Of a stretch of 64,000 bases of DNA, positions 53,836 to 63,500 are shown piece after piece. Made by a program: the position numbers and the translations under genes. The DNA comes from Clostridia bacterium. Its GTDB lineage: Bacteria; Bacillota_A; Clostridia; Oscillospirales; CAG-272. Position 1 is the first letter of the stretch. The number at the start of each line of letters is the position of its first letter. The DNA is taken from positions 1 to 64,000 of the forward strand of contig JAFTSQ010000027.1 in NCBI GenBank assembly GCA_017467205.1, in the 5' to 3' direction. The notes under the pieces are model-generated. The model did not search any database. It was not told where the DNA came from and saw only the letters and a program-made list of their open reading frames with translations.

Positions 53836-55679
53836 TGACGTTTCAATATCCACTCGGCCTTTTGGGACTTATAGGTATACCGATTCTCATAATCGTCTAT
53901 ATCATAAGAAGCAAATACACCGAGCAAACGGTAGCATCCACTTATCTTTGGACGCTGAGCGAAAAATTCCTCAAGCGCAGAAATCCCCTCAGCAAGCTTA
54001 CGGGTCTTATAGCCCTCATTCTTCAGCTACTTGCGGTTACCGCTATCTCCTTGACGATAGCGCACCCCATCTTTACAGTGCCGGATTCGGCGCGTGAGTA
54101 TTGCTTCATCCTCGACGGATCGGGCAGTATGAATATGGACTCTGACGGCACGAGCCGCTTTGAGCGCGGAAAGGACGAGATAAGAAAGATAATTACCGAA
54201 TCAACCGACGGAAGCGAATATTCGCTCGTTTACGTTGGCTCCACTACCTCGTCGGTATTCACGAAAACTGCCGACAAGGAGCTCGCCATAACTCTTCTTG
54301 ACGCGCTTTCGGCAGAGCACAGCGGCGTTAATTATTCCGACGCAATTGCCACAGCACAGCGCCTCTTTAACGAAAACAACTCTCTTGCGACCTACCTCGT
54401 GACCGACACCGAGTACGAAACGCTTAACGGAATAACGCTTATTAACGTCTCAACCGACGTTGAGAACTACTCTATATCCGACCTCACCTATGTGGATGAG
54501 GGTGACACCGTTACGGTTTACGGTAAGCTCAGGTCGTATAAGTCGGGTGTGACGCTAAATTTGCGCGCCTACACCGACGGTGAAGCAGAGGTTATAGCCA
54601 CCCAAAAGGAATACGTGGAGGCTGGCGGTGAGTCGAGCTTCTATATCAATATTCCCGTTCGTGAGTTCGATTCGATAAAGGTTGAGATAGTAGAGTCCGA
54701 CGCATACGCGCTCGACAACACCTCGATGATTTATAACCTCGAGAGCGAGAACTCCTATAAAACCCTTTTGGTTTCGGATTATCCCTTCTTCTTTAAATCC
54801 GTCCTTACAACTATGACGTCAGCCGACGTTGAGGTGGTATCCCCCTCCGAATATAAGGGCGGCGGATACGGTCTTTATATATTCGATTCCTTCTCTCCGC
54901 AAACGCTGCCGACCGACGGTGCGGTATGGTTTATCAACCCCGTATCCAGCGTTGACGGCGCAGGATTTTCGGTCAAGAGCGAGGGAAATCTCATAGAGGG
55001 CGGCGATAGGATAGTTATGACCTCGTCTACCTCGACGTTAGCCCGTCAGCTGACCGAAAATCTTGACGGCTCGGATATCTATATCTCGCGCTACGTTAAG
55101 TGCGGTCAGTATAATAACTACACGAATCTCTTTACCTATAACGGAAATCCGATAATCTTCAGCGGCAGCACCGATGCGGGAAACCGCGAGGTCGTGTTTG
55201 CTTTTGATATACACGATTCGAACTTTGCGCTTACTGCCGATTTCGGATTCCTCGTATCAAACCTTCTTCAGTATTCCTTCCCGCCGATTCTTGAGAAGAC
55301 CGACTACAAGAGCGGAGAGGTGCTGAAGGTTAACGTCCTTGCAGGATGCGAAACGATACAGGTGGATACCCCTCTTGGAAATGTTGAGTTCTTGAGCACC
55401 GCGTCTGCGGTGGCAGAGCTCACGCTTACCGAGGCAGGCGTCTATACTATCACTCTCACCTCGCAGGACTCGGTGCAAACTCTAAATATCTTCTCGGAGG
55501 CAGTGGCAGAGGAAAGCGAGCCGATGCCAAGCTCCGAGAAAATCGGCCTGCAGGGCGAAGCAGGCACGGAGGGCATGGACGGATATTATGATAACATTAT
55601 GATATTCTTCATATGCCTCGCCGTATTGTTCTTGGCAGATTGGATGGTTTATTGTTATGAAAAATATCAGCTTCGATAA
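53835..55679 (+). CDS. BatA-like membrane protein with vWA domain
   Basis: 614 residues. N-terminal BatA-type helix pair (TFQYPLGLLGLIGIPILIIV and LTGLIALILQLLAVTAISLT), then a vWA domain with FILDGSGSMNMDSDG (complete D-x-S-x-S MIDAS). A large extracytoplasmic beta-rich region (about 230-560) and one C-terminal helix (MIFFICLAVLFLADWMVYCY) follow. Starts by TAATG overlap with the DUF58 gene; its last 23 bases overlap the next gene. It is the membrane partner of the MoxR/DUF58 unit, probably sensing or stabilising envelope proteins in a metal-dependent way. Confidence 0.85.
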   Translation: MTFQYPLGLLGLIGIPILIIVYIIRSKYTEQTVASTYLWTLSEKFLKRRNPLSKLTGLIALILQLLAVTAISLTIAHPIFTVPDSAREYCFILDGSGSMNMDSDGTSRFERGKDEIRKIITESTDGSEYSLVYVGSTTSSVFTKTADKELAITLLDALSAEHSGVNYSDAIATAQRLFNENNSLATYLVTDTEYETLNGITLINVSTDVENYSISDLTYVDEGDTVTVYGKLRSYKSGVTLNLRAYTDGEAEVIATQKEYVEAGGESSFYINIPVREFDSIKVEIVESDAYALDNTSMIYNLESENSYKTLLVSDYPFFFKSVLTTMTSADVEVVSPSEYKGGGYGLYIFDSFSPQTLPTDGAVWFINPVSSVDGAGFSVKSEGNLIEGGDRIVMTSSTSTLARQLTENLDGSDIYISRYVKCGQYNNYTNLFTYNGNPIIFSGSTDAGNREVVFAFDIHDSNFALTADFGFLVSNLLQYSFPPILEKTDYKSGEVLKVNVLAGCETIQVDTPLGNVEFLSTASAVAELTLTEAGVYTITLTSQDSVQTLNIFSEAVAEESEPMPSSEKIGLQGEAGTEGMDGYYDNIMIFFICLAVLFLADWMVYCYEKYQLR

Positions 55680-58398
55680 TCCGTACCTTCTCCTGATTCT
55701 GATCCCCTTATTGCTTCTTGTTATAATCCCTCACGTAATCGCCATACGTAAGACTAACAGAAGCGCCGCTACCGCTATATCCCTCGCCCTTCATATAGCC
55801 ATAGTCACCCTAACCACTCTCGCTCTTGCGGGAATGCAGCACACGACGGTTATGACGAAGACCGAGGTGTTCATTGTTGCCGACGTATCCTACTCGGCAG
55901 ACAAGCGGCTTGATACAATAGACGAATACATAAAGTCGATAGACGATAAGCTTCCCAAGAACTCGCGCTACGGCGTGGTCGCCTTTGGTAAGGACTACAC
56001 CGTCAGCACCCGAATCGGAGCGCAGTTCACGACGGTGAAGGGCACGAAGGTGGACACCTCGGCGACCGATATTGCATCCGCTCTTAACTATACCTCGACG
56101 CTCTTCAGCGACGACGTTATAAAGAGAATAGTTCTGATAACCGACGGAAAGCAGACGGGCTCTGACTCCAAGGAGGCGGAAACGAGGCTCGTTCAGGCTA
56201 TCGAGAACCTTTACGCGAAGAATATATACATCGACGCAGTCTACCTTGACAGCAATCTTGCCGAGGGAGAGCGGGAGGTTCAGATATCCGGAGTCGACTT
56301 TACACCGTCGACCTACCTTAATCACAAAACCACCGCCGACGTTCTTCTTCGCTCGTCGAGGGACGTGACCGTAAAGGTTACGCTTTTTAAGGGCGATAGT
56401 GTTGTTGGCGACCCCCACGTCGTCGATCTTTCCGAGGGCTTCTATATCGAGAACTTCACTCTCCCGACTGACGAGGAGGGCTCGTTCGATTACAGAATAG
56501 AGGTTTCTCCCATTCTTTCGGGCGACGACTATTCGACCTATAATAACTCCTACGAATTTCATCAGGAGGTCACTGGAAGCATCAGCGTGCTTTTGGCGGC
56601 AACCAATAAAAATGACGTTATCGCCGCAATGAATCTTTACGGCGAGAACGCCTCGCTTGATATCTACCTCAACGATGGTGACGATTACCGCCGCAAGACT
56701 GCCGAATCCCTGTTTGGTAGCTATCCCGGATTTGAGAACGCCACCTTCCATTTCAACGATACCGCAATCCCTTGCATTGTCGAGGACCTTTGCAGGTATG
56801 ACGAGGTAATGATCGTCAACACCGACGTGCGCGACCTTCAGAACTATACCGCCTTTATTGACGCGATAGATACCGTAGTATCAAAGTTCGGCAAGAGCCT
56901 CGTAACTATCGGTGACACCAATATTCAGAACAACACAGAGGAGGTCCTCCGTCAGCTTGAGGATATGCTCCCCGTAAAGTATGGAAACGACGACCGCGAG
57001 CCTAAGCTTTATACCCTCGTTATTGACGTTTCACTCAGTATGGTGCAGGCAGACCATCTTAACATGGCTCGCGATTCGGCTCTCGCGCTCCTTGAGCTTA
57101 TGTCGGCTGATGACTACGTTTCGGTAATCATCTTCTCAGGCGACACCGTGCTTGCCCAGCCATCAGCACAGGTCAGTAGCTGTCGCGCGGCGGCAAGGTC
57201 GGCAATAAAGGCTATTGAGGGAACGCAGGGAACTGCCATTGGAAAGGCTCTCAACTACGCCTACGCGCATATTAAGGACCAGCCCTTCAAGGATAAGCAG
57301 GTTATTCTCATAAGCGACGGTCTTGAGGGTGCACTTGAGCAGACGAGTGCTTATAGTGTAGCGCAAAAAATGAAGGGTGCGGGAATCACCGTTTCCAGTA
57401 TGAATATGGGAACGACGGATTCCGAAGCTGTATCGCGACTTCAATCTATTGCCGTTGGCGGTGGAGGCGATTATTACCTTATCGAAAGCCTTGAAACCGT
57501 AAACAAAACCATACTTGATAAGGTTGCCGAGGATATGGTAGACGACGTGGTTGAGAAAAAGACGATGGTCAACATTGAGGTCGACAACGATAAGGTGCTC
57601 GACGGCGTCAACGTTCTGCCCGATATTAACGGTTATATCTACGCAAAGCCGAAGGCGAGCGCTAACGTTATACTCTCGGTTGATTTTGAGCGCGAAGAGG
57701 GCGTTTACACCCAGTCGGCGCTCTACGCTACCTGGAATTACGGAAACGGCAGAGTTTCCTCCTTCTCCTCAACGCTTTGGGGCGATTGGATGTCCGAGTG
57801 GGAGGGCGACTATTACGCAGAGCTCTTCCTTCAAAATATTCTCGCGGCAAACACGCCGGAGGTAAAAATCGATTATCCTTATACGGTGAATCACGACTAC
57901 GACGGAATTCACTCATCACTTGAGGTAATTCCCGTAATTCTTAATCCCGACGCCACCCTTACCGCCGAGATAACTCTCCCCGACGGTACGGTGACCGAGC
58001 AGCTGCTCGTATTCGACTCCTCGAAATATACCTATTCATTCGAAACACCCACTCTCGGTAAGTATCAGATGAAGCTTACCTACACATATTCCGAAAAGAC
58101 CTACGTATCAACGCATATATTCAACGTCAACTATCCCTCGGAGTACGATAGCTTCCAAAGCTATTCGCCCTCCACCATCAAAAAGGTAATGAGAGATAGG
58201 GGAAGCGTCAGCGAGGCGGGAATCCCCAAGCTCGAGAACAACGCCGACGAGGTTGGAGTATACGTTATAACCTTTATCGTTCCGCTTATGGCGGCTGCGG
58301 TATGCCTTTACGTCGTTGATATAATCATACGCAAGCTGCGCTGGCGCGACATTGCCGGTCTATTCAAGAGGTCGTCTTACAAAGGAGGTAAGGTATAA
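55657..58398 (+). CDS. Membrane protein with two vWA domains
   Basis: 913 residues. N-terminal helix pair (YLLLILIPLLLLVIIPHVIA and ISLALHIAIVTLTTLALAGM), then two vWA domains, each with a full D-x-S-x-S site: IVADVSYSADKRL (about 73-86) and LVIDVSLSMVQAD (about 455-470). Later beta domains (about 640-870) and a C-terminal helix (VYVITFIVPLMAAAVCLYVV) with a basic cytosolic tail. GATase-type or YfbK-like families have this plan, but I cannot choose. It overlaps the preceding gene by 23 bases, so translation is coupled. The tandem arrangement of two intact vWA domains is less common than one. Confidence 0.8.
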   Translation: MKNISFDNPYLLLILIPLLLLVIIPHVIAIRKTNRSAATAISLALHIAIVTLTTLALAGMQHTTVMTKTEVFIVADVSYSADKRLDTIDEYIKSIDDKLPKNSRYGVVAFGKDYTVSTRIGAQFTTVKGTKVDTSATDIASALNYTSTLFSDDVIKRIVLITDGKQTGSDSKEAETRLVQAIENLYAKNIYIDAVYLDSNLAEGEREVQISGVDFTPSTYLNHKTTADVLLRSSRDVTVKVTLFKGDSVVGDPHVVDLSEGFYIENFTLPTDEEGSFDYRIEVSPILSGDDYSTYNNSYEFHQEVTGSISVLLAATNKNDVIAAMNLYGENASLDIYLNDGDDYRRKTAESLFGSYPGFENATFHFNDTAIPCIVEDLCRYDEVMIVNTDVRDLQNYTAFIDAIDTVVSKFGKSLVTIGDTNIQNNTEEVLRQLEDMLPVKYGNDDREPKLYTLVIDVSLSMVQADHLNMARDSALALLELMSADDYVSVIIFSGDTVLAQPSAQVSSCRAAARSAIKAIEGTQGTAIGKALNYAYAHIKDQPFKDKQVILISDGLEGALEQTSAYSVAQKMKGAGITVSSMNMGTTDSEAVSRLQSIAVGGGGDYYLIESLETVNKTILDKVAEDMVDDVVEKKTMVNIEVDNDKVLDGVNVLPDINGYIYAKPKASANVILSVDFEREEGVYTQSALYATWNYGNGRVSSFSSTLWGDWMSEWEGDYYAELFLQNILAANTPEVKIDYPYTVNHDYDGIHSSLEVIPVILNPDATLTAEITLPDGTVTEQLLVFDSSKYTYSFETPTLGKYQMKLTYTYSEKTYVSTHIFNVNYPSEYDSFQSYSPSTIKKVMRDRGSVSEAGIPKLENNADEVGVYVITFIVPLMAAAVCLYVVDIIIRKLRWRDIAGLFKRSSYKGGKV

Positions 58399-60416
58399 TG
58401 AAAAAATTTCTCTTTAATGCCCTGATAATCCTCCTTGTAATCTCTCTTTTCAGCTGTGGCACATATCAGCCCCCCGCAAACGATAGCACGGGCGGCGACA
58501 CGGAGGGTGACTCCGGCGGAAACGAAAACGGTGGAAATGAAAATGAAGGCGAGAGCTCGGGCGGCGGTAGCGGAGAGGACACGTCCTCGACCGACTTTAC
58601 CGTTTCCTTGGTTCTGAACGGTCAAGCCTTCATTCCCAAAAGGGAAGTAACGGTTCGCTGGACGGGTGAAAATCAGGTAGTTACCGCAAAGGTTGACGAA
58701 AACGGAGTTGCCACTGCCAAGGGGCTTGACGGCGACTACAACGTCACCCTTTCGGGACTCGGCGACGCCTATGCTTACGATCCGAATGCGCACACCGCAT
58801 CAAACCTTCGCCGCAACATAATAATCGAGGTGTTTGAGGTCATTTATCCTATGACGAGTGCATCGGGCTCGAACTATTACGGCGACGTTATTGAAATCAG
58901 TGAAATGGGTGTCTACCGCGTTAAGCTCACGAGCTCCAAGCCCGTGTACTATCAGTTCGTTCCGCTCTCTGCGGGAAGCTACGTAATTGAGTCCTGGGTT
59001 GACACGACGAGCAACACCGTGAACCCCATCTGCGATTTCCATCAGGGCTCGGTAGCCTATAAGAATCCAACCCCGGTAGTCTATAACGACGGCGGATATT
59101 CATCGACCTACACCAAGAACTTTTCCTTCACCCCCCTCGTTGACAAAGCAAATCTCAGCGGGCAGGGAAGCGTAGTTTTCTGCTTCGGCGTTCACGCAAC
59201 GCTCCGCGAGGGAACTATCTCGAAGGACAATCCCGTATACGTCGACGTATACGTTCGCTACGTTACCTATTGGCAGGACCCGAACCTTACCGGCTCAACC
59301 TTCTACCTGCCGAACGATATGCCAAAGGCGAACTTTATGTCGCTCTCTGCAAGCGGTAAGTCATATACGCTTGAGATGTCGACGGCGAGGAGAACGGCTT
59401 ACATAACCGATCTTCTCTCGGGTAGCTTCCGCTCTTACTCACCCGACCACCTTTACTCTGTTACCTTCCATAATGAAGGTAATGCAAAAACGGGCGAGGT
59501 ACAGATAGTCTATAACACAAAAACCTTCTTTGGTACGTCGGTTACCGACGTTGCCGCATCAACCTACCGATTTACCTATGACGGAACGGAAAGCCTGAAG
59601 CTTGAGCATAAGTCCGGTTCAGTTATTCCGAATCTCTCGATAACCGTGAATTATTATTGGGAGAGCTGGTACGCCGTCCAGGACAGGTACGGTGACGGCA
59701 AAGCCGACACCACCTTTACCTACGCCGATCTCGGCACGGGACGCTTTGACTCTAAAAACTATAAGCTTAATCCCGAAACCGGCTTCTACCACCGCTACGA
59801 CGCGACAAAGTACGCCGCTACCAACGGCTTCGGTCCTATCCTTTATGCATATATTTCCTCTCCATCGCCCGTGCTCGGCACGCCCTTGACCGCAGTTGAG
59901 GCGCAGAGCTCGGCGCTGACCTTGAGGCTCGACCTCGACGGTGACGGCAAGACGGAAAGATGGAACTATAAGCTCTTTATTGAGGGCTGGGACGCCTTGC
60001 TTGTCGACCCCCCGGGTGTCGACCTGCAGCCGTATCTTTGCACGGCGAGCTGCCCTTGCCGCGTTCACGGCAATAAAAACCACCCAGACTATGCAAAGTG
60101 GGCTGATCTTCCCGACATTATCTGTATGTCGCCGGACGGCAACCCGTATGCCGAGGGCGCTTGCCTTGAAGGGTGCAATAAATGCTCGCTTGACTGCCGT
60201 CAAGTGCCCCAAGAGGTTTATTATCAGTACGGCTATGCCGACGTAGCTAACTCGGACGGAATGGTACCCGTTACCGAGGAGCTTCACGATTTCCTTCTGT
60301 ACTATGCAAAATCTCAGATGATTTTCAAGGACGGATACGGAATCGCCGAACCTACGTATAACGCCGCGGAGGGAGATCAGTGGCTCTTTGCCTGCGGCTT
60401 CTACGATTGGAACTAA
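58398..60416 (+). CDS. Lipoprotein ending the MoxR operon, with a C-terminal module shared with the thioredoxin lipoprotein
   Basis: 672 residues. Lipobox LFSC (Cys20), linker of Gly/Asn/Glu (about 28-62), then a CarboxypepD_reg-like domain (VTVRWTGENQVVTAKVDENG). A beta-rich middle has KPVYYQFVPLSAGSYVIESW (a bacterial pre-peptidase C-like pattern). The end matches the module in the lipoprotein at 38248-41214: LNPETGFYHRYD, GPILYAYI, VPVTEELHDFLLYYAK, LFACGFYDWN. An 80-residue Cys-rich insert (CTASCPCRVHG, CLEGCNKCSLDC) sits inside. It is coupled to the two-vWA gene (TAATG). Its function in the complex is unknown. Confidence 0.7.
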   Translation: MKKFLFNALIILLVISLFSCGTYQPPANDSTGGDTEGDSGGNENGGNENEGESSGGGSGEDTSSTDFTVSLVLNGQAFIPKREVTVRWTGENQVVTAKVDENGVATAKGLDGDYNVTLSGLGDAYAYDPNAHTASNLRRNIIIEVFEVIYPMTSASGSNYYGDVIEISEMGVYRVKLTSSKPVYYQFVPLSAGSYVIESWVDTTSNTVNPICDFHQGSVAYKNPTPVVYNDGGYSSTYTKNFSFTPLVDKANLSGQGSVVFCFGVHATLREGTISKDNPVYVDVYVRYVTYWQDPNLTGSTFYLPNDMPKANFMSLSASGKSYTLEMSTARRTAYITDLLSGSFRSYSPDHLYSVTFHNEGNAKTGEVQIVYNTKTFFGTSVTDVAASTYRFTYDGTESLKLEHKSGSVIPNLSITVNYYWESWYAVQDRYGDGKADTTFTYADLGTGRFDSKNYKLNPETGFYHRYDATKYAATNGFGPILYAYISSPSPVLGTPLTAVEAQSSALTLRLDLDGDGKTERWNYKLFIEGWDALLVDPPGVDLQPYLCTASCPCRVHGNKNHPDYAKWADLPDIICMSPDGNPYAEGACLEGCNKCSLDCRQVPQEVYYQYGYADVANSDGMVPVTEELHDFLLYYAKSQMIFKDGYGIAEPTYNAAEGDQWLFACGFYDWN

Positions 60417-60527
60417 TCAAAAGCTCCAATTCATAATCGCGCCCGCCGCATTGTCCTCGTCAGGCGCACCGCGCACAACCCCAACCAAACTTGATAAACC
60501 AAAAAACAATATAAATAGGAGGCAACT

Positions 60528-63500
60528 ATGAAAAAGGTTTCTTTATTGGTTTTAGTAATCATGGTACTCGCTCTTTGCCTTACGGCTTGCGGCCATGAGC
60601 ACGAATTCAGTGATACCTGGTCAAAAGACGATAACGGTCACTGGCACGCAGCTACTTGCGAGCATAGCGAGGTAACTGCAGATTCCGCAGATCACGTTGA
60701 CTTGGACAACAACAAAATCTGTGACGTTTGTGAATATGATTACAATCATACTCACACTTATCAGGCGGCAGACGCTTGGACTTATAATGCTGCTGAGCAC
60801 TGGCACGCAGCAACCTGCGGATGCACGATAGCACCTAAAGACGTGGCAAAGCACGCTGACACGGATAACGACGGTTTCTGTGACGTTTGCGCACACGTTG
60901 CAGGTCACGACCACGTGTACAGTGAGTCGTTCACCACGAGCGAAACTCATCACTGGCACGAATCTCTTTGCGGACACAGCGTAATTTCCGGCAAGTACGA
61001 GCACGATTTCGATCTTGCAAACGTATGTAAGGATTGCGGCTATGCAAAAGAGCTTGACGTAAACGCTCTCGACTTTGATACCGCTCTCAAGCTCGGTCTT
61101 TACAGAAACGAGTATGCTGATTACGGTACGTCCGATGAGCAGAACGTTCTCGCTGACTACGGCTACGACGTTTACTTTGAGGTAGAGCCCGGCTTCGTTT
61201 ACTACACGCTTGAGTCCAACTATGGCACCGAAACCTACTATTACTATCTCACCGAGGACAATCAGGTATGGGCTCTCGTTGATTTTGGCTACGGTAACGG
61301 TATTGAGCTTAACCCCAACGAGTATTCTGTAAGCAACACCAAAGGCTACTACTTTGACGGTAGCTTTGTAAACGGTGCAGCTATCGGCTACGGCGTTGCT
61401 GACTACGTTCAGAATCTCTATACCTTCGCGCTCAACGCTCCCATTCCCGCAACCGACGCTTCATACGTTGACGACGACGGTAATAAGGTTTATTCCTTCA
61501 CCTTCGCTCACTCTCGCGTATGGTATCTCTATGAGTATACCGTTGAGTTCACCCTTGACCCCGAGCTCTATTACATCAACAAACTCACCATTGACGTTGA
61601 GGGCTATGATGTATTCGACGAAAACGGCGAGGTTACCACCGATGCGCTGACTGTTGAGTGGCTCAAAGATGATCAGGGCAACCTTATCCTTGACGACGAT
61701 AACGACAGAACTCTCGTGGGCTACGAGTGGGTTGGCGATAAGGTAGCTGCAGGCTACGTTTGGACAACCGAGTTCGAACAGTTTGACGGTAACCCCAACG
61801 ATATCTACGGCCCGGATAGACTCGCAGTAGAATCCTTCGAGGTTTATTACGAGCTTAACGGCGAGATGGTTAAGGTAGACGAGAACACAGTTATCTCTAC
61901 TCCCGTTTCGACCGGTGACGACGTTTCCATCAACCTTTACGTTAAGAATATCAACCCCGTCTTTGACGGTCTTTTCATTGACAAGATTGCTCTCTACTCA
62001 ACCGAAGGTGATTACTGGGATGCATACTGGGAAACCCTCGCTACCGTTTCTGAGTATGAGGACGGATTCGTTATCAATATCAGACTCCAGAATTCCGGAA
62101 CGCAGGTTTACCTCGTATCCTCCACTCTCTATTCCGTAGAGGTTGCGTTTGATGCAATTCCTCCGGAGCTTACCTCCTTCGATAGCACCGTAACTCTTCC
62201 CGATGATTACTCCGCTACCGTTACGGACAATGCAGAGATCTACGAGAATGAAGCGCTTATTATAGGCGTTCAGGTTAACAATAAGGCAGACGCCTCCTTC
62301 GTAGCAGAGCTCACCTCTGATAACAAGGTGGATGCAACCCTTCTTTACACCGATATCGTTGGCGGATACGTCTTCACCTCCGCCGTTCCCGGTACTTACA
62401 CCGTTAAGCTTACCTCGTCGGCAGATGCAACCTTCACTGCAACTGTAACCGTAACCGTAAAGGCTGATTACAGATATGCAGAAGAGCTTCTTAACGGCGA
62501 GTACGTAGCAGGCACTGACACTCCCATTGAGTCGGTTGTATTCGCACCCGACGCTACCGGCCTTGCAGGCACCGTTACCGTAAACCTCAGAAACGGTAAT
62601 ACTGCTACCGCAAGCTACACCTTCGATAACCACACTGTAACCGTTGACTCTACCGATTTCAGCGTTAAGATTGTTGATAAGGCAAGTGTTGTTATCACCG
62701 CTTCCGGCTCTGATATAGCTCTTTCGAGAGACTTTGCAAAGATCTTCAACGGCAGCTTCACCAGCGAAGCCCCCTACACTATACCGAGCGTAGTCTTCAC
62801 TCCCACATCCAAGGGTGCGCTTAACGGTACTGTAACCGTTAACTATTATCACTGGGGCGAGTCTTATAGCGCAGTATACGCCTACTCCGTAGTTGACGGC
62901 GAGTTCGTTCTCGGCGCTCTCGTTTCAGGCGTGGATTGCTCTGCTGTGTTTACAGTAGAGGGAACTACCATTTCTATTGCTACGGACGATACTTGGGGCT
63001 ATGCATACGTTCTTACTCAGGAAACTCCTAACGAAGAAAAGGCAGCAGCTGCCCTTAACGGCACCTACCTCTATGAATCCTCCGACCTCTCGGAAATATT
63101 CAACGACACCTACGAAATAAGCTATGGCGAGAATAACTATTATAGCGTAACCTTCGTTGCAAACACTACCGATCCCACCACCGGTACTGTTACCGTTGCA
63201 GGCTTGATGTATTCGGGAACCGCAGTAAACGATAGCTTTACTTACTCTCTTGCAAACGGCGTATTCACAACGTCGCTTACCTCCGGCGAGGGCGTTTCTG
63301 CAGTAACTGTAGAGAACGGAATGCTTAAGCTTATGGTTCCTGCTGACTATACCAACGCAGAGCTCACTTCCATCGTTCTTCCCATCGCTGTTGATAGCGT
63401 AGTGGTAACTCCCACCGAGGAGGGCGCACTTACCGGTTCGCTTTCCGTAAATGTTGGTGAGAATTCCTCCGTTTACGCATATGAGTGGTATCTTGGAGTT

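Noticed and set aside
60417..60527. Promoter before the large right-edge lipoprotein
   Set aside because: TTGATA and TAAATA are present but only 15 bases apart and too close to the AGGAGG site to be convincing.
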